A DNA stretch of 64,000 nucleotides from assembly GCF_030272615.1 (NCBI RefSeq), contig NC_081410.1, positions 191,475,619 to 191,539,618 on the forward strand, written 5' to 3'. A program made the position numbers and the translations under genes. The notes below the pieces were generated by a model. It saw nothing but the letters and a program-made list of their open reading frames with translations. It ran no database searches and was not told the origin of the DNA. This DNA comes from Cryptomeria japonica (lineage: Eukaryota; Streptophyta; Pinopsida; Cupressales; Cupressaceae). This document shows positions 56,901-64,000 of this stretch, piece by piece. The first letter of the stretch is position 1. Every line of letters starts with the position of its first letter.

Positions 56901-57002
56901 TAGTAGAGAGAGAGGTAGGAGTCAAATCTGATGTGACTCTAGAGAGTTAGCCCTACTATACAATATCGAAATGCAATGAATGAGGCCACTGTAGAGCACA
57001 TG

Positions 57003-57036
57003 GTTATACTGAGAGGGAGGGGTGAATCAGTATAAC
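57003..57036 (+). repeat. Perfect 10-bp inverted repeat around a polypurine tract
   Basis: GTTATACTGA (57003-57012) and TCAGTATAAC (57027-57036) flank GAGGGAGGGGTGAA. The purine tract followed by TGAATCAG looks like the junction between polypurine tract and 3' LTR. Confidence 0.75.
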
Positions 57037-57420
57037 AACAATATTTTACCAAATTAAACTTCTTCAACTTCAATAATAAGTATATAACTTATCTCATAAA
57101 CATATTCATTGCATGCCAACATTGATAACAAGTAGAACACAAGATATATAGGTGGAAACCCTTATGGGAGAAAACCACGGTAAATCAATGCTTTTATATA
57201 TTTCTTCTTTTACAATAATTGTAGGCATTAACCTACTAGAGGCACCAACCCCTAACACTATTTGTGAGCCCCAACCCACTGGAAGCACCAACTCCCAAAT
57301 CTGATTTTGTGAGCACCTACCCACTGGAAGCACCAACTCCCACTTCTGAAATTTGTGAGCACCAACCCACTGGAAGCACCAACTCCCAAATCAGAATCTA
57401 TGAGCACCAACCCACTTCAC
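57024..57420 (+). mobile_element. 3' LTR-like sequence, copia type
   Basis: Starts TGAATCAG after the purine tract and contains 'ggtggaaacccttatggg' and 'gagaaaaccacgg', text common near the ends of plant copia LTRs. It includes a tandem array (57264-57415). It abuts the Ty3 LTR at about 57421 with no visible target duplication. Confidence 0.4.
57264..57415. repeat. 45-46-bp tandem repeat, about 3.5 units
   Basis: Units begin at 57264, 57309, 57355 and 57400, with 'gtgagcaccaacccactgg' followed by 'aagcaccaactccca'. Confidence 0.85.
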
Positions 57421-58128
57421 ATAAATCCAAAATATCAAAACTTAGCATAATGAAAAGAAGACCAGCGTCGCTAGGACGTGGAGACGTCTGCACATCTCTC
57501 GAGGGACCCTTGGCCAAAAACTCCTCTCAGAGCTCCAATCCAAAATATCAAAACTTAGCATAATGAAAAGAAGACCTAAAATCTTCTTTAATCTTCTCCA
57601 CTTAGGGTTTGGCGTGATTCCCAAGAAAGGTGCGATTTGGCCTTTAATGAAGTTTTAACTTTTATTATTTATTTTTTGACTATTGAAGTGTCAAAAATAA
57701 ATCACTTTCCATTTAATATAAAAAACTGGCCCCATCTGATGAGAAATAGACCCTCGCTTAAGTTATAACTTAAAGTGACTTTTAAAACATTAAAACTTTA
57801 AAGTTCGCCATTTAATATTTAATTAAAATAATTAAATATTAATATCTCTCTAAGTATTCATCAGAATTGCCTGCCGTCTGAACTGGAGACTGCCAAACCA
57901 TACTCTGCCCCTGCCCAACCCACTGGCTATAAATAGCAGGACTGCTAAAAATAGAAAGTATCTCAAACGGAGTCCTAGAGACCTCAAACGAAAACCAGTC
58001 CTGGAGTGCTCGCTCTGAAGATGACGAATCACTCTGGAGGACCCTCTAACCAACCTCATCAGCTTACGAGGGTCAGTGGTAGGCTAATCTACTCAGCTGA
58101 CGGATGTCAACTAGAAGGGGACATCACA
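57421..58128 (-). repeat. 3' LTR, distal part missing or replaced
   Basis: On the minus strand it starts TGTGATGTCCCCTTCTAG at 58128. The segment 57507-57880 matches 63640-64000 closely. The roughly 700 bp present at 62927-63640 in the other LTR has no counterpart. In its place, 'atccaaaatatcaaaactt...gaagacc' is duplicated (57425-57461 and 57539-57576) and the copia-like LTR follows. Confidence 0.8.
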
Positions 58129-58144
58129 GTCCGCCCCTCCTGAA
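58129..58144 (-). promoter_or_regulatory. Polypurine tract of the chromovirus
   Basis: Minus strand TTCAGGAGGGGCGGAC directly precedes LTR start TGTGATG. Confidence 0.7.
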
Positions 58145-58190
58145 ATTGCTTGTCCTCAAGAAATCTCAACTCCGGATGCTGTAAAATCTC

Positions 58191-58877
58191 CTAGCTCTCC
58201 CAAGTAGCATCCTCTACTGGCAAATCCGTCCATTTCACCAGGTACTCTGTGATAGTACGTCTCCTGAAATTCCTCTCCCTGAACTCAATGATAGCCTCAG
58301 GTACAAGTATTAACTTCCCCTCATCATCCAGGGGTGGTAAGACCGTGGAAGGAACAATACGGTGTCCCAACGCCTTTTTGAGATGTGACACATGAAACAC
58401 ATTGTGTACTCTGCTATCTGCCGGTAAATCCAACTCATAAGCCACCTCACCTATACGCCTCGTTACTCTAAAAGGGCCATAATATTGTGGCTTGAGCTTC
58501 TCTGCTCCACTCCTCCTGAGAGTAAACTGTCGATAAGGCTGGAACATCAAATACACCATGCCCCCTACCTCAAATAACCTCTTTGTCCTCTTCTGATCAG
58601 CATATTGTTTTTGCTGATTTTGTGCCTTGGCTATATTTTCCTTAAGAGTCTTCACAATGTCCCGACTCTCCTGTATCATGTCTCCCATACTAGGCACCCT
58701 ACTGTCACTCAGCAATAAGTCAATGAAACTAGGAGGCTCATACCCGTTCAGTGTTGTAAATGGTGTCATCTGAATGGACATGTGGTGAGTGGTATTGTAA
58801 CAGTACTCACAGAGGTAAATCCACTTCACCCACGCCTTTTGCTGCCCTGAAATATAGTTCCTGAGGTGTCCCTCCAC
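58191..58877 (-). pseudogene. Integrase C-terminal domain and chromodomain
   Basis: A clean 228-codon frame reads KWVEGHLRNYISGQQKAW at its start, then FEVGGMVYLMFQPYRQFTL, KLKPQYYGPFRVTRRIGEVA and LPADSRVHNVFHVSHLKK. It ends with a chromodomain (FRERNFRRRTITEYLVKWTD, DATWES). Chromodomains tether chromovirus integration to modified histones. The frame itself is intact, but the integrase upstream is broken. Confidence 0.88.
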
Positions 58878-59339
58878 CCATTTGTTAACTATCTCAGTCT
58901 GGCCATCAGTCTAAGGGTGGTAACTGGTGCTTGGTGTAAGCTCAGTTCCATAGAGTCTGAAAAGCTCCTGCCAAAAGTGGCTCAAAAACCGAGTGTCCCT
59001 ATCACTGACAATAGTCCGAGGCAAGCCATGTAATCTGAATACCTCTCTGAAGAACAACTCTGCTACCTGAATAGCTGAATAAGTGGTGGTGATCGGATAG
59101 AAGTGAGCATACTTGCAAACGATCCACAACCACAAATATGCAATCACGTCCCTGTGCTCTTGGTAACCCTGTGATGAAATCCATAGACAACCATTCCCAC
59201 TTCCTGTTAGGAATTGGAAGTGGCTGAAGTAAACCAGAAGGGTATGTATGCTCTGTTTATTCTGCTGACAAATAGGGCACTCTCTAACATACTGTAGAAC
59301 ATCCGCCTTGAGCCCTTTCCACGTGAAGCGCTCACGAAC
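58878..59339 (-). pseudogene. Integrase catalytic core with stops and a frameshift
   Basis: [20 protein letters not shown] carries the first Asp, and [19 protein letters not shown] the second. The TDGQTEIVNKW segment near 58890 carries the Glu and is preceded by a TAG where HPQTDGQTE is expected. A frameshift near 59110 separates the first two parts. A CPICQQNK-like zinc segment is at about 59260. Confidence 0.8.
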
Positions 59340-59690
59340 CTATCTGTAGGTTTTAAAAAAACCGGGATGTCCTGCTATCGGTTCATCATGACAAAACCGC
59401 AGTACCCTACTCTTCAACTCCGACCCTGGGATCAAGTACACTCTCCCCTTGTAAATGATCAATTCATTTACAACTGTATACCTGCTGTCCACTATTGACC
59501 CCTCCATCACACCTGCAGCCCAGCTATCTTTGGCATACTCGGCCACTATAATATGTTGCCAATCCTCTGCTATCTGGACCATTGAATTTAGGTGGGGACG
59601 ATGTGACAAGGCATCTGCAACTACATTTTGTGTGCCTTTGATATAGGAAATATCAAAGTTGTAAGCCTGAAGTTTGCTGACCCACTTTTG
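59340..59690 (-). pseudogene. RNase H end and integrase N-terminal zinc-binding segment
   Basis: 59340-59609 reads from SHRPHLNSMVQ to VNELIIYKGRVYLIPGSELK and CHDEPIAGHPGFFKTYR, followed by a TAG. The CH-GH residues begin the H2C2 zinc finger. The junction to RNase H is broken by TAA at about 59690 (RQQKW reads R-stop-QKW). Confidence 0.8.
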
Positions 59691-61502
59691 TTACCTGTCA
59701 TTTAAGTCACGCTGCCCAAGGAAATGTCTCAAACTATTGTGGTCAGTCTTAATACAAAACTTGCTGCCCACTAAGTACTGTCTAAACTTGGCTAGTGCAT
59801 GCATTATGACCAACATTTCCTTATCATAAATGCTGTAAATTCTCTCAAGCCCACGGAGTTTCCTACTCTCATAAGCAATAGGGTGCTTATCTTGCATAAG
59901 CACCGCCCCAATGCCCTTACCAGAGGCATCACATTGTAACTCAAATGACTTTGAGAAGTCAGGTGCAGCAAGTACTGGACATGAAGTCATGAGCTCCTTG
60001 AACCTCTCAAAACATTCCTGGGCCTCAGGAGTCCATAAGAAGGTACCCTTTTTCATCAAGTCTGGCAAAGGTGCCGCATGGCGTGAATAACCGTTAACAA
60101 AACGGCAGTAGAAACCACATAGACCCAAGAAACCACGCAACTGAGTAAGGTTCACTGGAGTAGGCCAATCTACAATAGCACAGATCTTCTCGAGATCCAT
60201 CCGCACTCCCTCTGCACTGATAATTTGGCCCAAGTACAATAACTCAGTCATTCCAAGGTCACATTTGGATTCCTTGGCATACAAGGACTCCCTACTCAGA
60301 ATGCTCAAAACTGTATCTAAGTGACTGAGGTGATCCTCCCAAGTACAACTATAAACCAGTATATCATCAAAGAACACCAATACTGATTTCCTCAACTGAT
60401 GTCTGAAGACTTTGTTCATTGTGGGCTGGAAAGTAGCAGGAGCATTGGTTAGCCCAAATGGCATAACCACAAACTCAAAATGTCCATAATGACAACAAAA
60501 AGCAGTCTTCTCAATATCCTGCTCACGGACACTAATCTGGTGATAGCCTAATCTCAAATCAATCATTGAAAAATAACAGGCCCCATGTAATTTATCTATG
60601 AGCTCATCAATACGCGGAATGGGATATCTATTTTTGATCGTCCGCTTATTAAGGACTCTGTAATCAATACACATCCACAATGTGCCATCCTTCTTCTTCA
60701 CCAAAACAACTGAAGAAGCAAAGGGGGACTTACTAGGCCGAATATGTCCCATGGCCAGAAGCTCCTGTATGGTTTTCTCTATTTCATCTTTCAAGCGCTT
60801 CGGATGTCTATATGGAGTAATCATTACTGGCTTCACACCCTCCTCTAGCTCAATGATGTTCTCAAAACCCCTATCTGGTGGCCTCCCTGATGGTATGTCA
60901 CTGAAAACCTTGTTATGTTTGGTTCTTAGTATCTGAATGTTAGGATGATATTCAACTTTCTGAGCATCCTGTTGTATGGCCATGATCATACACTTTGCTG
61001 CCCACTCACTCTGATCATGGCGTACAAGCCTCTCCATCCGCCTGAGTGTAATCATTCTGAAATTGCTGTCCTTAATTGCTTTCAGCACATGTGTCTTTTC
61101 ATCAACGGTGAAAGACATCTCCATCTTCTGCAAGCCAAGTGTAAACTTCCCTAGTTCATGCAACCACTTCATACCAAGGACCAAATTTGTATCTCCCATC
61201 TGAACCACATAGAAATCAATCTTGAACTCATAATTGTTTACACGTAATGGGAGTTGTGTAATCATCCTATTACACTTTAAAGTGTAAACATCTGCCACCC
61301 TCACACGGATGCCTTTAAACTCCTTTGTTTGGATTCCTCTCTTCTCCACTAACCTAGCATCAATAAAGTTATGTGTGGCTCTGGTATCCAGCAGAGTAAT
61401 AACTTTCTGACCAGCAAGTACTCCTCTCATTTTGAATGACCCTTCCTGCTGAATACTCGTGAGAAGTGCCTCCTTAGGGTGTTCATCACCTTCTGCATCC
61501 AT
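59691..61502 (-). pseudogene. Protease, reverse transcriptase and RNase H of the chromovirus
   Basis: A 603-codon frame. Residues 30-60 give LLDTRATHNFIDA, an aspartic protease in which DTG/DSG has become DTR, a probable inactivating change. Residues 230-330 and on give the RT with VKKKDGTLWMCIDYRVLNK, FSMIDLRLGYHQI, MPFGLTNAPATFQPTMNKVF and VFFDDILVY. LGLCGFYCRFVNGYS marks the connection, and the RNase H has FELQCDASGKGIGAVLMQD and TDHNSLRHFLGQR. RT and RNase H aspartates are present. It would be cleaved from a gag-pol polyprotein. Confidence 0.92.
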
Positions 61503-62020
61503 CTTGTCAAGTCTTGGAGGAGCCTGTGTGTCATTTTCAGCCTCGCAAGCTGACCTTCATGATCAGATTCTGAATCTTCATAATATGCCCACATTACTCT
61601 GTTTGCCCTGCCCTTAGGCCTCAAAGGACAGTCATGGTTGGCATCATATGAACCTTTGCAATAAAAACAGAGTTTCTTCTGCCTTAAATCGTTAAGTGTC
61701 TCACGATCTAAGGGAGGGGCTGCTGGTTTTGGTTTGCAATCATTTCTAAAGTCTGATTTTTCTATCCCTTTCCTGAAATTCCTATTATCTTTGAAAGATG
61801 TTGATCGGGATCCTTTTGACCCAAATTTATTCTGAGTGGTTGTCACATCCATACTCCGTGCCTTTTTAATGGCAAGTAGAAGTGTTGGGGGATCAAATGC
61901 CTTTACCCAACCTCTCAAAGGCTCCATGAGTCCCTCTATAAACAAAACTACTAACCGCTGATTTGACATGTTATTTACCATGCATGACAGTTTCAAAAAC
62001 TTTGAAACATATGCCTCCAA
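61427..62020 (-). pseudogene. Gag, C-terminal part with zinc knuckle
   Basis: VVLFIEGLMEPLRGWVKAF is the end of the retrotransposon gag domain, followed by a basic linker and CFYCKGSYDANHDCPLR (C-x2-C-x7-H-x-C), which binds element RNA. It overlaps pol by about 76 bp in another frame and is out of frame with the upstream gag half, so a frameshift sits near 62000. Confidence 0.85.
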
Positions 62021-62787
62021 GTTCCCTGTTGTTTCAGTTGTGCTAACTCCCAGAAGTAAGACTCAGGATCTTTCTTATCAAACCTCTCTACTAACAAATC
62101 AGCAAACTCCTGGTAGGTGGTAATCTCATCATGTTGGAGAGTGATGAGTCCATTATGCCACCACTCATGTGCAGTACCGTCCAAGTGTAAGGTTGCAAAC
62201 TTAATTGCATCCCTTTCAATCATGGGTCTCAGTGTGAAGTATGTATCCAGTTTATAGATCCAGGACCTAGCTGTAACTGCACCGCTGCCATCATAACAAG
62301 GTAGAGTGAGCTTGCTTGTGGCAAACTCAAGATCTCTATGTTGGAAACAAGGCCTCCTCTCTTGCTTGTTTCTCTCTACCTCCCGTTTTTGCCTCATGAA
62401 TTGATCAAAATTCAGATTCTGCCTAACATCAGGTGAAAGAAGACTCCACTCATCATGTACCATCATAACATTATCAACAAAGACAGGCTCTGCCTCAGCT
62501 CTAGTAACATCCTCAGGTTCTTCTACCAAGAAATTAGGCCTTGAAGACTTGTCAACTATGCATGTAGCTGCCCTGTGAGGTCTAGGAGTATTGGCTACAC
62601 TCCTGTTATCCTCTGGGTCCTGATTGGGTCGGTTTGGAGGATTCATACGCTCCATCACGGTGGTGAGTGCTTGTAAAGCCCAAGAAACCTACTGCTGCCC
62701 CGTAGCCATAGTCCTAAAAAATTCTCTTGTCTCCTCATCCTCAGCTCTGTGGCCTCTGGGTGGACTACCTGCATGCCTGTCACTCAT
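61993..62787 (-). pseudogene. Gag, N-terminal part
   Basis: The natural start is probably the ATG at 62787 (MSDRHAGSPPRGHRAEDEE). A TAG near 62691 interrupts it, so the intact frame begins at 62658. TLPCYDGSGAVTARSWIYKL and ATLHLDGTAHEWWHN are the capsid-like gag domain of plant Ty3 elements. Confidence 0.82.
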
Positions 62788-62913
62788 AGTATCTGATTGC
62801 CTGTTAATGCCTTGTTCTCATTCAAGGAGGGCTCTTCTGTGTGTGTAATACCTTTGTGAACCCGTTTCCTGTGACTGCATGTAACTGCTAAACCCTTAGG
62901 ATGGTAGGATTTA

Positions 62914-62925
62914 GCTCTGATACCA
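62914..62925 (-). promoter_or_regulatory. Primer-binding site of the chromovirus
   Basis: Minus strand TGGTATCAGAGC, exact tRNA-iMet complement, one base from the LTR. Confidence 0.9.
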
Positions 62926-62926
62926 C

Positions 62927-64000
62927 TGTAAGAATCTCAAAAGGCCCTCAACTCTAACAACTGAAGTTTAGTTGAACCTGTTGCATTTTAAGTTTATTCT
63001 TTGCAAATTTTTGAACAACAATTATAACTTTGACTATTACAAGCTCAAAAAGCAACTATGGGGTATTGCTAGAAATCAATTATAATTCGATAGTAAACTG
63101 ATCAAACCCTTATTACATTTATTCAACCTTTATTTATCCTTAATATATAAACAAACAATACTAGAGAGGAAACTGATAAATACCAAGAAATTCTGGAAAC
63201 CCTTATTTCCTTCTTGCTGGTCATACATAGTCCATTATGATAGCATGTTGTAATTTATTCCAGACTGGCCCAAACAGCTTGCATAATAGCTTAATGGAAG
63301 ATTCCAGGCTAGGCGCACCTTCTGCTTATTTTTATATATTTTTGCAACCCTCTAGCATGCAGATCGCAGCCTCCTTCAGGTCATTGGCGCAAGTCCCAAG
63401 CAGTCGTACAACCACCAAATAATATCCCCTTTGTGTATCTTTGTTTTCCCTCTTGCTGCTGCAACAAAACACTGAAGATTGACGGTGCCTCTCTGATTAA
63501 TTAGCACAAACTTGGTCCCTGAATGAAACCAACTGAATAAGCAAGATCAACTAATTTTTGACAGCCTCTGATGCTGTTGTACAAGAATCCCACGTTTTCT
63601 TGCACCGATACCTCCAATCACTGTAGAAGAATTCTCTGTTGAAACCCTTGGCCAAAAATTCCTCTCAAAGCTCCAATCCAAAATATCAAAACTTAGCATA
63701 ATGAAAAGACCTAAAATCTTCTTTACTTAGGGTTTGGAGCGATTCCCAAGAAAGGTGCGATTTGGCCTTTAATGAAGTTTTAACTTTTATTATTTATTTT
63801 TTGACTCTTGAAGTGTCAAAAATAAATCACTTTCCATTTAATATAAAAAACTGGCCTCATCTGATGAGAAATAGACCCTCGCTTAAGTTATAACTTAAAG
63901 TGACTTTTAAAACATTAAAACTTTAAAGTTCGCCATTTAATATTTAATTAAAATAATTAAATATTAATAGCTCTCTAAGTATTCATCAGAATTGCCTGTC
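62927..64000 (-). repeat. 5' LTR, truncated by the window edge
   Basis: The plus strand starts TGTAAGAATCTC. From 63640 to 64000 it matches 57507-57880. By comparison about 250 more bases should follow beyond the window, giving an LTR of roughly 1.3 kb. Confidence 0.88.

Larger units (their letters stand above)
57421..64000 (-). mobile_element. Ty3 chromovirus, nearly complete but inactive, runs off the window
   Basis: On the minus strand, in order: 5' LTR (from 62927, cut by the window end), primer site, gag, protease, RT, RNase H, integrase, chromodomain, polypurine tract, 3' LTR (to 57421). The integrase position and chromodomain mark it as a plant chromovirus. At least five stops or frameshifts disable it. 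The two LTRs agree over long stretches with few differences, so it is younger than the element at 4853-16905. Confidence 0.92.

Overview
The window is nuclear DNA from a land plant with a large, repeat-rich genome. Long introns, layered Ty3 and Ty1-type retrotransposons, and LTRs of 1 kb or more point to a gymnosperm, most likely a conifer. The species cannot be fixed from the sequence. There are no rRNA, tRNA, CRISPR or bacterial features.

Left arm (1-19 kb). A hairpin-repeat array (1-1740) ends in a retroelement terminus at 2114. Next comes an intron-free, frame-broken fragment resembling cohesin cofactor PDS5 (3365-4046, minus), beside a tRNA-iMet-like primer site. From 4853 to 16905 lies a decayed minus-strand Ty3 element (gag, protease, RT, RNase H, integrase, two LTRs). 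It is split by three nested insertions. One of these, 13413-16066, is a complete non-autonomous LTR element with a perfect 5-bp target duplication. It carries nine hairpins with a fixed 12-nt loop and covarying stems.

Centre (19-34.4 kb). This part holds an LTR-like block with repeated TATA modules, a minus-strand element (about 20142-26809) with a broken ORF of roughly 1100 codons and an 84-bp tandem array, another LTR-like block, a short unknown ORF, and a 5'-truncated LINE (31854 to about 34360).

The host gene. From 34733 to 53488 on the plus strand, fifteen phase-compatible exons encode about 907 residues of a Dicer-like protein, best matched to DCL3: helicase N and C lobes, Dicer-dimerisation domain, and the PAZ region. 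The first exon and both RNase III domains are not seen here. Intron 10 is 11.5 kb and is filled with LTR blocks, a LINE scrap, a second hairpin-array fragment and a hAT transposase relic. DCL3 makes the 24-nt siRNAs that direct methylation of transposons, so the gene is itself loaded with the targets of its pathway.

Right arm (54-64 kb). A gag-like scrap with a polypurine tract and LTR (56.6-57.4 kb, plus) abuts a minus-strand Ty3 chromovirus (57.4 kb to beyond the window end). Its gag, protease, RT, RNase H, integrase and chromodomain are all recognisable but carry stops and frameshifts. A recurring theme is that several unrelated LTR blocks carry short inverted repeats whose loops stay constant while their arms change together.
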